Shown: positions 11,891 through 22,039 of the stretch, in pieces
How the letters are laid out: every line of letters begins with the position of its first letter
Position numbering within the stretch: the stretch's first letter is position 1
DNA from: Aedes albopictus
Lineage: Eukaryota; Arthropoda; Insecta; Diptera; Culicidae
Assembly (NCBI RefSeq): GCF_035046485.1
Contig: NC_085137.1
Span: 314,785,164 to 314,849,163 of the forward strand
Direction of reading: 5' to 3'
DNA length: 64,000 nt
Made by a program: the position numbers and the translations under genes
The notes under the pieces: generated by a model
Seen by the model: only the letters and a program-made list of their open reading frames with translations
What the model was told of the DNA's origin: nothing
Database searches by the model: none

Positions 11891-11911
11891 GCGCAATCTG
11901 AGCCCATTACC
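11891..11911 (-). other. primer-binding site of the copia element
   Basis: Directly after the CA end of the 5' LTR the minus strand reads GGTAATGGGCTCAGATTGCG. It resembles the Drosophila copia site, which pairs with an internal fragment of initiator methionine tRNA. The position fits exactly. Confidence 0.75.
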
Positions 11912-12107
11912 TGATGGAAACCCAGGCGCAGTAGACACGGTACAGGGCGAAGAAAATATGCAACGTCGAATGCGTGTTTTATCAAACATCTATTCTCGTC
12001 GACGAGGTAGTACGGACTAAAGAAAAACAATAACATACATACATCTGCAATTTATGCTTCGTCTTTTACACACGCATACACTCAGACACGCACAGTCATC
12101 TGTCATC
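11912..12107 (-). repeat. copia 5' LTR, left piece before the LINE insertion
   Basis: It matches 10038-10290 of the other LTR apart from a ~45-bp deletion and a few substitutions. It stops inside AGTCATCTGTCATC, which is duplicated at 17803-17816 by the LINE insertion. Confidence 0.9.
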
Positions 12108-12383
12108 TTGGGGCAGCAGGGACGGATGTCCTGGGGCCTGACGCACCCCCCCGCTTGCGAGTCAGCCGCGTAGTTGCCGGCTAAGAATAGGACTACTAAC
12201 CCCAATTCAAGGTGTCAAGCGACCCGTGCCGAGGAATGAGTGATCGAGGGGGTGAAAAAGATGCTCGATCTTTAACGGAGCCTGTGGGGTACCTGGGCAC
12301 CCCCCACAGTATGCTGTCCCTTACCGCGTTAATGCAGAGCTCTGGCGTGGTGGACATTATTTCTCGTGCAACTCGTGGGAACA

Positions 12384-13955
12384 ATGAGCAAGAATTCAAA
12401 ATCAAATAACCTAGGTGGAAGTAGCGGTGCGATCAACCCCTTCGCAAGAAGCGGGTTGATGAGGTCTCCGACAAGGAGAAGCGAGGAGTCAGGTGCTGGA
12501 AGCTGCTTACGCAGCTCAAGCGTGGGAGCTCCTGTCCACTCCACGGCAAGCCAGCCGGTGGAGGTCATGGACGGAGCGTGGCTGCTGAGGGCCATCAGCC
12601 AAGAGGTTGGAAAAGGACGGCCCGCATTAGAGGTTGCTGAGCACCAGCTTGGCAAAATCATCGACTTTGCGACAACTAAGTCGAATATAAGCAAGGACCT
12701 GAAAACGGCCTTGCTTAGACTTAGAGTGTCTGTCGATGAGGCCAAGCAGGAGCACGCGGTCGCGTTGCTGGCTGCTACAGCGGCGGAACCCGCAAAGGAG
12801 AATGTGTCGAAGTTTACACAAACAGAGGCCTTCTCCTTCGCAGGTAGTCCGAGGAGTGTGGAAGCGAATGCTCGTGACAAACGTGACAAGCATTCGCAGA
12901 AGCGGGCGAGGCAGCCGTCAGGTGAGGAGCTGTCTGGCGGCGCCCGCAAGGCCAGGCGTATAATAACCCCGAAAGCCGGTGGTAACGCTGGAAAGTCGGA
13001 CCCCAGCCAGGGTTCCCGGAAAGCTAGGAAGGGTGGGCCTGAAAAGGCTGGCCCGTCCCGGAATGATGGGAACAAGGGGTTGCGACCAATGGTGGGCCCT
13101 CAGCAGCCACAGAGCAGGGCGATCCAAGGAGAAGACCCTCCTTGGACAAAGGTAGAGCGGAAGAAGAAGAAGAAGGTGAATCCGCAGGTAGAAATGCAGG
13201 ACGCCAAGCCAAGGCGTAGGAAGGCAGGTGCCAGGCGTGAGAAAGGCGACGCTATCGTCATCAAGACGGAACAGTCCAAGTACTCGGACGTCTTGAAGAC
13301 GATGCGAAGCGACGCCAAGCTTGAGGGTCTTGGAGCCGACGTACGCAGTATTAGACGTACTCGTACGGGCGAGATGATCCTGGAGCTGAAGCGCCAGAAG
13401 GAGCACAAGGGCGCCGCCTATAAAAGGCTGGCAGAAGAGGTCCTTGGTGAAGGTGTGCAGGTGAGGGCTCTGACACATGAGACGACTCTGAAGGTCAAAG
13501 ACATTGACGAGATCACCGAAGTGGAAGAGCTCGTCACGGCACTGCGGCAACAGTGCGATGTGCAGGTGGCCGCCGCAGCCGTTAAGCTACGGAGAGGGCC
13601 AGCAGGGACACAGATAGCTTTGGTTCAGCTACCTGTGGCGGATGTTAAAAAGTCCGTTAAAGTAGGGAGTATTAAGGTGGGCTGGTGTGTATGTCACCTG
13701 ACATTCCACGAGCCACCTGAGGTTTGCTTCAGGTGTCTGGAACCAGGACACAAGTCGTGGGACTGCAAAGGCCCCGACAGGCGCAAACTGTGTAGGCGAT
13801 GCGGCGCTGAAGGTCATAAGGCCCAAAGCTGCACGAGTCCGCCCATCTGCATGATCTGTACCGGGAAAACCTCGAAAAACAGACATCCGATGGGTGGTCC
13901 AGGGTGCCCGGCCTTTAAGAAAGCCGCAGTGAACAACAAATCACAGTGCAGGTAA
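12384..13955 (+). CDS. LINE ORF1, gag-like nucleic-acid-binding protein
   Basis: The frame opens at the ATG of MSKNSKSNNLGG (12384) and runs 523 codons without interruption. An upstream in-frame GTG is less likely as a start. The first half is charged and low in complexity, with a basic region KKKKKVN near residues 260-270. Three zinc knuckles lie at the C-terminus: CFRCLEPGHKSWDC (about 448-461), CRRCGAEGHKAQSC (about 470-483) and a longer CX2C..H..C (about 488-510). Knuckles of this kind in R1/I-group ORF1 proteins bind the element RNA and form the RNP. The stop overlaps the start of the ORF2 frame by about 10 bases, suggesting coupled translation. This ORF appears intact. Confidence 0.92.
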   Translation: MSKNSKSNNLGGSSGAINPFARSGLMRSPTRRSEESGAGSCLRSSSVGAPVHSTASQPVEVMDGAWLLRAISQEVGKGRPALEVAEHQLGKIIDFATTKSNISKDLKTALLRLRVSVDEAKQEHAVALLAATAAEPAKENVSKFTQTEAFSFAGSPRSVEANARDKRDKHSQKRARQPSGEELSGGARKARRIITPKAGGNAGKSDPSQGSRKARKGGPEKAGPSRNDGNKGLRPMVGPQQPQSRAIQGEDPPWTKVERKKKKKVNPQVEMQDAKPRRRKAGARREKGDAIVIKTEQSKYSDVLKTMRSDAKLEGLGADVRSIRRTRTGEMILELKRQKEHKGAAYKRLAEEVLGEGVQVRALTHETTLKVKDIDEITEVEELVTALRQQCDVQVAAAAVKLRRGPAGTQIALVQLPVADVKKSVKVGSIKVGWCVCHLTFHEPPEVCFRCLEPGHKSWDCKGPDRRKLCRRCGAEGHKAQSCTSPPICMICTGKTSKNRHPMGGPGCPAFKKAAVNNKSQCR

Positions 13956-16900
13956 CGCAGCTGAACCTGAACCACTGTGATGCGGCTCAGCAACTGCTTT
14001 GTCAGGCGGTTTCTGAGTGGGAGACGGATATCGCCATCATTTCGGACCCATACCGAGTACCCGCCGGCAACGGCAACTGGGCCTCGGATGGGACCAGGAA
14101 AATGGCGGCGATATGGACGACGGGTAAATACCCCGTGCAGGAGTTGGTGTCTACTACCTACGAGGGCTTCGTGGTCGCCAAAGTAAACGGGGTCTTCTTC
14201 TGTAGCTGTTATGCGCCTCCGCGGTGGCCGATCGAGCGGTTCACGCAAATGCTGGACCGCTTAACGACCGTGCTAACAGGGCGAAGGCCGGTGGGAATAG
14301 CGGGTGACTTTAATGCCTGGGCCGTGGAACGGGGAAGCCGTTTCACGAACCAGCGGGGTCAGATCCTGCTAGAAACACTGGCCATCTTAGATGTCGACTT
14401 GGCTAACGTCGGTACTAAGAGTACCTATAGTCGAAATGGAGCGGAGTCAATTATTGACGTGACCTTTTGTAGTCCTGGCCTAACAAGTAGTCCGAACTGG
14501 AGAGTAGATGATGGCTACACTCACAGCGACCACCTGGCGGTTCGCTACAGTATCGACTACAACAACAGCAGACAGCGGATAGAAGAAGAGGCGGCTAGGC
14601 CAAGGCCAAGCCCTCGTAGGTGGAAGACATCATACTTCGACGAAGAGGTATTTAGGGAAGCGCTCCGCCGTGAGCGAAACTTACTCGGTTTAGACGGCGA
14701 CGAGCTGGTAGCGGTGCTCTCACGTGCGTGTGATGCGACCTCGGATGCGACCATGCCTAGGCGAATCCACCCTAGAAATGGGAGGCCACCGGCTTACTGG
14801 TGGACCGACGCGATTGCGGACCTGCGCCGCGCCTGCCTACGGGCTAGGCGGCGGATGCAGCGAGCACGATCAGAGGAAGAGCGAAACGAACGGCGGGTGG
14901 TGTTCGCCGCTGCAAAAGCCGCGCTCAAGACCGAGATAAGAGCAAGCAAAAAGGCCTGCTTTGAGGGTCTCTGTCAGAGTGCCAATACGAACCCGTGGGG
15001 TGATGCCTACAGGATTGTTATGGCCAAGACGAGAGGTGTGATGGCTCCTACAGAGCAATCTCCAGAGATGTTGGAGGGGATCAGTGGAGGACTTTTTCCG
15101 CGTCATGATCGTAGTCCTTGGCCTCCTTTCGTAGGACAGCCGGGGACTGGGGCTGGCGATGAGGAAAGGGTCACCGATGTGGAACTTGCGGGGATAGCTA
15201 AGTCCCTTAGCGTAGGTAAGGCCCCAGGTCCGGACGGAGTTCCGAACCTGGCCTTAAAAGTAGCTATTGCAGAAGCTCCCGAGATGTTCAGGTATGCTAT
15301 GCAGAAATGCCTGGACGAGGGAGTTTTCCCAGAAGCTTGGAAGAGGCAGAGCCTGGTACTATTGCCAAAGGCGGGGAAACCACCCGGAGACCCGTCGGCA
15401 TATAGACCAATATGCTTGATTGACACGGCGGGGAAGGTGCTCGAAAAGATCATCCTCAATAGAATGTTGAAGTTCACTGAGGGCGTGAATGGTCTCTCGA
15501 GCAACCAGTATGGCTTCCGGAAGGGGAGGTCCACCGTAGACGCTATCTTGTCGGTTACAAAAACCGCCGAGAAAGCACTCGAGCCTAAGAGGAGGGGAAT
15601 TCGCTTCTGCGGGGTAGTGACTCTGGATGTAAGGAATGCATTTAATAGCGCCAGTTGGGCTGCTATTGCCGATGCGCTCTTGCGTCTGGGGATACCGGAG
15701 TACTCGGAAGCTACTTCCAGAATCGCGTTTACGACACGGAGGTGGGTCGGAAGTGCTTTCACATAACCTCAGGAGTCCCGCAAGGTTCCATCCTGGGTCC
15801 GGTGTTATGGAATGTCATGTACGACGAGGTGTTGAGGTTAGAGTACCCAGTGGGAGTGGTGATTGTCGGATTTGCCGACGATATTACGCTCGAAGTCTAC
15901 GGTGAAACGATCGAGGAGGTGAAGTTGACTACCGACCACTCGATCAAGGTTGTGGAGGCGTGGATGCGGTCCAGAAAACTGGAGCTGGCTCACCACAAGA
16001 CAGAGGTGACGGTTGTTAACAACATGCAGTCGGCGCAGCAGACGGAGATCAGTGTAGGAGAGTGCACTATCCTGTCGAAGCGCTCTGTCAAGCACTTGGG
16101 CGTGATGATCGACGATAAGCTTACCTTCGGTAGCCACGTCGATTATGCCTGTAAAAGAGCCTCCACAGCTATTGCGGCACTGTCCCGGATGATGTCCAAT
16201 AGCTCAGCGGTGTACGCCAGTAAGCGCAAGCTTCTGGCTAGTGTTGCTACGTCCATACTTAGGTATGGCGGCCCGGCGTGGGGTACCGCGCTAAGTACTG
16301 AATGCTACCGACGGAAGCTGGAAAGTACTTACAGGCTTATGTGTCTGAGGGTTGCAAGCGCGTACCGTACCGTGTCACACGACGCTCTCTGTGTCATTAC
16401 TGGTATGGTGCCTATCAGCATTCTTATCAGTAAGGACATGGAGTGCTTCGAAATGCGCGGCACAAGGGAGCGTCCATAAATAACGTCACGCTTTAAGGGG
16501 GGAGGGATGGTTCAGCAAAGTGTGACGACCCATACAAAACTTTCAGTGGTTCCCTACAAAAAGTTTAACAAAGGGGGAGGGGGGGTTGAAAATGATCAAT
16601 TTTTGCGTGACGTAATTTATGGACGTTCCCCAAGAGGCATACGCAAGACTGTCAGGATGGCCTCTATGGTCAAATGGCAGCGCGCGTGGGACAGTTCCAC
16701 CAAAGGAAGGTGGACCCATAGGTTGATACCGAGGGTAGATAGTTGGATTAATAGGCGCCATGGGGAAGTTTCATTCCACCTGACACAGGTCCTTACAGGT
16801 CATGGTTGCTTCCGACAGTATCTACACCGTTTCGGGCATGCGGATTCTCCCGAATGCCCAGTGTGCAATGGTTTAGAGGAAACGGCGGAACACGTTTTGT

Positions 16901-17088
16901 TCGTGTGCCCGCGTTTTCGCACAATGCGTGACCGCATGCTTGCCACATGCGGGGAGGACACAACTCCGGACAACTTGGTCCAGAGAATGTGTAGGGATGA
17001 GATTAGCTGGAATGCCGTTTCAACGGCTATCACCCATATCGTCTGGGAGCTACATAGGAGGTGGCGCCTGGACTCGGAGAATGGCTAG
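13946..17088 (+). pseudogene. LINE ORF2, endonuclease/reverse transcriptase, frameshifted and interrupted
   Basis: The frame begins around QVTQLNLNHCDAAQ with no ATG, overlapping the end of ORF1. An APE-type endonuclease covers about residues 1-200: SDPYRVPAGN, the catalytic AGDFNAW near 118 and HSDHLAV near 192. The RT domain follows with GKAPGPDGVP (about 423), YRPICLIDTAGKVLEK, QYGFRKGRSTVDAI and LDVRNAFNSASW. A small deletion near 15700, inside IPEYSEA/GSYFQNR, shifts the frame. The next frame carries SGVPQGSILGP and the catalytic FADD (about 15870). The frame is then cut by a MITE at 16466-16630 and resumes with RGIRKT. The C-terminus has a CX2C..HX4C motif (CPVCNGLEETAEHVLFVC) and no RNase H. 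In the family this protein nicks the target and copies the RNA there. Confidence 0.92.
16466..16630. mobile_element. 165-bp MITE inside LINE ORF2, CAA duplication
   Basis: The left end is GGGAGCGTCCATAAATAACG and the right end is the inverse of GGGAACGTCCATAAATTACG. The 3-bp CAA is duplicated (16463-16465 and 16631-16633). Removing the insert plus one CAA restores the reading MRGTRGIRKT across the junction. It is the same structural type as 17990-18128. Confidence 0.93.
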
Positions 17089-17816
17089 TCCAGATGCAGT
17101 ACAAGAGGTGGTCCAAGGGTTCGAAGTCGGCTTCGTAGGTCATACCGGTGCCCTGCGGTCGAGATCGACCCTTACAGCGATTAAGTGGCCGCGGAGAGGA
17201 AGTCCCGGTAGCGGTGCTGTCGTGGCGTCAGTCCACTGGGTTGGATCTGAGCCCGCGGTTGGAAAGGGGTCCCCGGCAAGGGTCGGGGTAGGTGAGACCC
17301 TGCTGTCTGCAACCTACGGGTGCATCTGATAGGGCCTGAAGGGTAGTGATACCCTTCCTTACGGGCAGGTCAGATCGGGTTGCACGTGGGCATCAGTTCT
17401 TGATGTCCGCTCAGCAGTAGGGCGCGGGCGGGGTTGACCCTGCCCGCCTTCCGAGGACAAAGGGAGTGGCGAGGACTACTCGGGAAACTGGCTAAGCGCC
17501 AGCATGCTATCGTGATGGACTCTCCAGAGCGAGTCATCGATGTTCGTTGCTGCTAGGCTACGGCAGCTAACCTTGAGGGTGCGATATGCACTAGCCCCTC
17601 TCTGAAGCAATACCTTCTTGGTGGTTCCGGAGAGACGTAGGGTTTGGCGACCATAGGAATGTGTTTTAGTGGGTCGATGAGAGAGTAGTCCTGGCTTCTA
17701 CCGGCATTGAAGAAGACGGGCTTAACCCCACACTACCCTAACCTTCCTGTTAGGGTGTCTGATGAGCAGATTTATCCCCCTATGGTTTATAAGGAAAGAA
17801 AAAGTCATCTGTCATC

Positions 17817-17894
17817 CATCAGAGGTTCCCAAACCCTGGTTTTTTGTTCATCTCATGAGGGGCTGCCACTACTCTACTCTCGTCTACTCCAACA
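17817..17894 (-). repeat. copia 5' LTR, right piece after the LINE insertion
   Basis: Continues the LTR match (CATCAGAGGTTCCCAA... to CTACTCCAACA) interrupted at 12107. It ends where the AGTAC duplication begins at 17895. Confidence 0.9.
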
Positions 17895-17989
17895 AGTACA
17901 AGTAATGGCAAAGTAATGATTGATTCCGCTTCAAAATTACTTGAGCAGTTCAAAATTACTTGAGCAGATAATAAAAGCAAAAGGCGTAA

Positions 17990-18128
17990 GGGACCATTCA
18001 TAAACCACGTACACTTTTTAGGAGGAGGGTGTCTGGCCAAAGTCTACGCTCCATACAAATTTTAAAAATTTTTGTATGGGGGGTCAGAGAAGGTCAAAAT
18101 TTGGTCTACGTGGTTTATGAACATCCCC
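17990..18128. mobile_element. 139-bp MITE, TAA duplication
   Basis: The ends are GGGACCATTCATAAACCACG and, inverted, GGGGATGTTCATAAACCACG. TAA flanks both sides (17987-17989 and 18129-18131). The interior has GAGGAGGG and GGGGGGTC tracts. This resembles the 3-bp-duplication MITEs of Aedes. A decayed relative may be at 25938-26014. Confidence 0.9.
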
Positions 18129-18131
18129 TAA

Positions 18132-18650
18132 TACTCGTAACGCCTCCCGTGCAAATCAAATGGAACTTTCACTTCTTCGCGAAAAAAGAGGCCGTCCTTT
18201 TATTCCTTAAGAAAAACTTTAGGTATCTCTCCATATAGCCCAGTTGTCAAAATTACTTGCGAGAAAGGAGTAATTTTACTTGAGCGCTCTACTTGGGAAC
18301 AGGAAACTAGGCTTTATAGTGGGAAATCGGGCTTTATGGTGTCTTAACATTGTTAATTCACGGTAGAATGTGTCTGAAAAATAAGAAATATAGCTCATGA
18401 ATGTTTGTTTTATTGAAACGATAACAATGAATCAATCATTGTATAATAAATGATAATCAGATATCAAGTTTGGCTACACTGCACTGTTGTTCAAATTGTT
18501 GTTGGAGGATCCCACTCTCCCGTGAGTTCCACCTGCACGGTATCGAATCCACTGTGAGAGTAAGAACTGACTCTCGCTCAATCAATGGGTCGGTCGGTGA
18601 CTGAATCCGGCAAACCGCCGGTGCGAAGGTACGTTCTCGATTACTCATCG
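18132..18650. other. upstream region of the putative host promoter
   Basis: 18132-18450 is AT-rich without motifs. From about 18480 the GC content rises and clean CGGTCGGT and GAATCC motifs appear; this may be proximal promoter DNA. No ORF is recognisable. Confidence 0.35.
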
Positions 18651-18651
18651 T

Positions 18652-18685
18652 TCAGTTTGTCTGTCGCTTGCAATCGGTGCGGTTG
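18652..18685 (+). promoter_or_regulatory. Inr + DPE core promoter (TATA-less)
   Basis: TCAGTT at 18652-18657 matches the arthropod initiator (TCAKTY) with A+1 at 18654. GGTTG at 18681-18685 matches the DPE consensus RGWYV exactly at +28 to +32. No TATA box lies 25-35 bases upstream. The exact spacing of two independent motifs, just before spliced leader-like DNA, makes chance less likely. Confidence 0.6.
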
Positions 18686-19413
18686 ACGTCGTCGTTGAGT
18701 AGGTTCATCATTTTGCCGGTATTCGGTGCCCTGTTGTGTGATTGCATCACTAGAATAGAGAGCAAGCCACGGAGAGAGAATCCGGTGCGTGCACAATTCC
18801 ACGGGGTGTGTGGGACGATTTCTTGTCGTCATCTCGCGAATGCGATTCTCTGTGTGGATTTCGCTGTGTGAGTGAGAGGGGGAGAAAGAGAGTTCTGTTC
18901 GTGTTCGCCAGTCGGTCGACTGACCCGCTGGGACCGGTTCTTTCCTGCTGGAAGTCTAACTTTGGTTCTCGACCAGGATTGTAGCGGTACACAATCACAT
19001 TAGGGACCATCCTCCGGTACTTGTTTAAGCCATTGTGTGATTTGGTGCGCCAGGAGGTGTGCTTTCTCAGATTGTGTGGGTGTGCGTTTTTTTGTTGGGA
19101 TTATTGAGGTGGGACGGGACTTCCCCGGCAGGAGGTCAAATTTCGCGGAAGCAGGATTCTTCCTGTTTTGTGTTTACTTACACGCAGTGAATTCGTAGGG
19201 TGGATTCTGGCTCTGTGAAGCGAAACAGCCAAGTGAGAAAAGCCCAGAAAGTGTTGGTAGTTCTTCATTGAAGGGAGAAGCGGATTCGTGGGATGAATTA
19301 AAGCCGCAAGGTGATATCGACGGCTCCGGAAAGAAGAAGAATAAATTCTCATCGTGTGCCGAGTGTGTTAAAGAGAAGAATCGGAAGAGTGGAAGAAAAA
19401 CATACGAAGCAAG
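18654..19413 (+). other. putative first non-coding exon of a host gene
   Basis: The segment runs from the initiator to a splice donor GCAAG|GTGAAT. It is richer in GC and in GAGAGAG, GTGTGTG and AAGAAGAA tracts than the surrounding DNA, as is usual for long insect 5' leaders. ATG codons are few, and those seen open only short frames. No TE match was noticed. The product cannot be named because the coding part was not found. Confidence 0.5.
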
Positions 19414-19468
19414 GTGAATGAGTGCCAGCGTGCGGCAAGGTTTAATTAAAATTTCTTGAATTTTTCAG
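19414..19468 (+). other. putative 55-bp intron in the leader
   Basis: Donor GTGAATGAG and acceptor TTGAATTTTTCAG bound a 55-bp AT-rich piece with a plausible branch region (TTTAATTAAAA). This length is typical of small mosquito introns. Confidence 0.55.
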
Positions 19469-20001
19469 CTCGGACAGCAATCGACGAACTTTCGAGTAGT
19501 GGAATCGCTGATTCAGCCGTTCAATAAAGTAGAAGAAGAACAACGTGTGCTAAAGTAAATATTACACCGTCGTCTCTGCACAAGGAGAAGTCGTGCAACA
19601 ATCGCCATCGGAAAAGTTACTCAGTGTGCAACAAAAGTGCTGAATGTTTATATTTTTTGAGTGGTAATCGCCACACCGGAAAGCCGATATCGATCACAGC
19701 ACTTCCAAAGAAGTGCAGCTGTTTCAAATTCATTGGATTAACTTTCAACGCCCATCTCGGTTTCCACTGGATGTGCTGTGCGTGGCTCGACCCTCGAAAA
19801 GGTTGATTTGCACTTTTATCCGCCTGACCAAGCATTTGCAGCTCGATTTTCTGCGGCAGAGCCCTCCACATTGATATCGGCGACGAGCAGTGCCTACGGT
19901 TGGCTTTAACCGAATCGTTTATTGGCAATAATAACAGCAGCAGCAGCAGTCAGTGGCAGCGGTAAAACCACGGCCACGCTAGTAGCATCAACATACAAAA
20001 G
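19469..20001 (+). other. putative second leader exon
   Basis: It begins CTCGGACAGC after the acceptor and ends AACATACAAAAG before a GTAAAG donor. It contains a CAGCAGCAGCAGCAG tract near 19935-19950 and several short upstream frames; the longest, about 60 codons at 19624-19806, has no recognisable domain. The coding exons would lie beyond 20002, perhaps after a long TE-filled intron. Confidence 0.5.
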
Positions 20002-20257
20002 GTAAAGGAGAATCAGCAATCGAAGGGTACATGAAAAGAGCATACCTTTAACCGGATGGGAAACAGAGGTGTGTGCAGATTATTAATGAAGGGTTCATTG
20101 ATGGTGTTGTTTGTCATCTATCGCACGATCATCATCATAGTGGACAATGTGTATAGATGAAGAATAAAAAAATATACACTACTCGCCATAAATATGGAAT
20201 CGCATATTGCAACACTCATACTGAATATTGCAGCACCCTAAAAAGTTTTGCATGTGA
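20002..20257. other. start of a putative large intron; possible Tc1-like end
   Basis: After the GTAAAG donor the DNA turns AT-rich. At 20177 TACACTACTCGCCATAAATA resembles a Tc1-type terminal repeat next to a TA, but no partner end was found. The call for a Tc1 end is weak. Confidence 0.3.
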
Positions 20258-21290
20258 TTATTTCAAGACTTTGAGGCACAAATCACTTATAACCCCTCTA
20301 ATTCTCTTTGAAAATACTTGTTCCCACAGCCTAATTGGTTCTAGGTTTACTATATTTTTCCTCCTTATCCTTCCGGCATCAGAATCAATAAAAGATGTAT
20401 TGTATATATTTGTTCGCATAAAACTATCCCGTACAGCTTCTTTTAAAGCTATAATATCAATATTATCAGTGAAATCAAGAAGCTGAACGGACTTCGTGAA
20501 AATCGTTCTACTCGTGTTTATCCCTGCTCTCCTTATTACACCCTCTAAAACAATGTTGAACAGCAAGCACCAAAGACCATCACCTTGCCGTAACCCTCTG
20601 CGAGATTCGGAAGGACTCGAGAGTGTCCTTGATGCATACTCAAACTACGCACACCACTCGATCCATCGTATCAGTTTATTCGGGAACCCGTATTCGTGCA
20701 TAATGTGCCATTGCTGGTTTCGATCGATTGTATCATACGCCGATTTGAAATCGATGATTAAGTGATGTGTGGGAACGTTATATTCGCGGCATTTTTGCAA
20801 CACCTGGCGTTCACCTATGAATCCATCCTGATATTGCCCCACGAACTCTCTTACAATCGGTAATAGACGGCGGCTTAAAACTTGAGAGTGAATCTTGTAG
20901 TCAGCGCTCAGTAGTGTGATCGCGCGATAGTTCCCGCAATCCAACTAGTCGACCTTTTTGTAGATGGGACACACGATACCTTCCATTCATTCCTCCGGTA
21001 ATACTTCCTCCTCCCAAATCTTGGTAATGACCCAGTGTAGTGCTGTCACCAGTGCTTCTCCACCGTATTTTAGAAGCTCGCTTGGTAGTTGATCTGCTCC
21101 AGCGGATTTGTTGTTTTTCAACCGGCTAACCTCCTCCTCAATCTCTGGTAGGCTAGGGGTTGGAAATCTTTAGTCCTGCGCGCGTACTCCTAGATCTGTT
21201 CTGTTACCACGGTGCTTGCTTGTCGCCATTGAGCTGCCTCTAGGCTTGCCTCTGCTACGATGTCCTGCCGGATTCCAATCTAAGTTGAAC
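20258..21290 (-). pseudogene. decayed RTE-type LINE fragment of another subfamily
   Basis: The minus strand shows NYRAITLLSADYKIHSQVLS, then VGQYQDGFIGERQVLQKC, PTHHLIIDFKSAYDTIDR, a GLRQGDGLW-type block and DFTDNIDII, where FADD has become FTDN. The order follows the RTE reverse transcriptase from motif 1 to the catalytic box. Stops and frameshifts occur near 20570-20645 and 20945. Identity with the 55-kb copy is clearly lower than between the 38-kb and 55-kb copies, so it is an older or separate lineage. Confidence 0.78.
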
Positions 21291-21358
21291 TGGAAGCAAT
21301 CCAATATTTTGAACAATTTTCCAAAATGCATGAACTAAATTCAAATATGGTACAATTA

Positions 21359-22035
21359 CACTAGTTTACAGCATTTTTGAACTCGGTAAGCTAATGATCA
21401 TTTTTGGTGTAGAATCATGCCCTGAGTTCGATAACGCGAATGAAAAAAATTACAGTAGAGCGGAAATTTTTTCGACTTTCCATATAAGGTTGCTGATTTG
21501 AAATCGATTTTTGTTCTATTTTTAAGCAAAGTCGTTCACTTCAAACATCTTATTTTCCGTAATCAATGCTCCGATTGAGCTGAAATTTTTACTGTAACTC
21601 GCCTACATATGATATGTCAAATAAACGTCGAGAAAGAATTTTTAATTTGTTTTTTTTTTATTGAAAAAAATACATTTCTTCAAAAAATTTTGGCTATTTT
21701 GCTAAAATTTAAAAAGATCGTCCCTAAAACTCGTGAATATTATGAATTTCTATAATCTGACGCAAAACCTGTATTCAGATGATCGAATGGTATTATATTC
21801 AGCTTTGAATTTATGGAAAAAATTTTAAAATTGGTTGAACAAAACGCAATATATTTGAATTTTAATAAATTACATTTTTTGAAAAGTTGCAAAACTCGAT
21901 ATTGAGCTAAAACTCAAAAACTGTTCTACTTAAAATTTTTTGAAGGTCGGTTTCGAAATCAGCACTAAATTGTGCTTCAAAAATTTTGGTCGTTGACAGA
22001 AGTTCACGACTTTCGTTTTATTTTGTAAACTTGTG
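21359..22035. mobile_element. 677-bp MITE, CACTAGTTTACA ends (copy 2, inverted)
   Basis: The same family as 9177-9920, in reverse orientation, with TTA duplicated at 21356-21358 and 22036-22038. The right terminal repeat has changed to TGTAAACTTGTG. The interior aligns throughout in reverse, with small indels. Confidence 0.85.
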
Positions 22036-22039
22036 TTAT

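Larger units (their letters stand above)
12108..17802 (+). mobile_element. nearly full-length R1-type non-LTR retrotransposon
   Basis: A 14-bp target duplication AGTCATCTGTCATC (12094-12107 and 17803-17816) bounds a 5695-bp insert in a copia LTR. The order is a 5' leader (12108-12383), ORF1 (12384-13955), ORF2 (13946-17088) and a GC-rich 3' UTR (17089-17802) ending in AAGGAAAGAAAA without a true poly(A) tail. ORF2 has an N-terminal endonuclease, a reverse transcriptase and a C-terminal cysteine-histidine motif with no RNase H, as in the R1 clade. The leader shares a long block with the element at 29183-29976 (GTGTCAGGCGACCCGTG type sequence). The copy is dead: a frameshift near 15700 and a 165-bp MITE at 16466. 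Confidence 0.92.
10038..17894 (-). mobile_element. Ty1/copia LTR retrotransposon, internally deleted, with nested LINE
   Basis: Two long terminal repeats (10038-10361 and 11912-12107 plus 17817-17894) flank an internal region read on the minus strand. The target duplication AGTAC is intact at 10033-10037 and 17895-17899. The internal part (10362-11911) is only about 1.55 kb. It codes for gag, a zinc knuckle and the protease start, and lacks integrase, reverse transcriptase and RNase H. A primer-binding site of copia type and a purine tract sit at the expected places. An R1-type LINE of 5695 bp is inserted in the 5' LTR. The copy could move only with help in trans and is now broken. Confidence 0.9.

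Noticed and set aside
12329..13550. Minus-strand ORFs of 210-248 codons
   Set aside because: Antisense shadows of the LINE ORF1, which has clear zinc knuckles on the plus strand.
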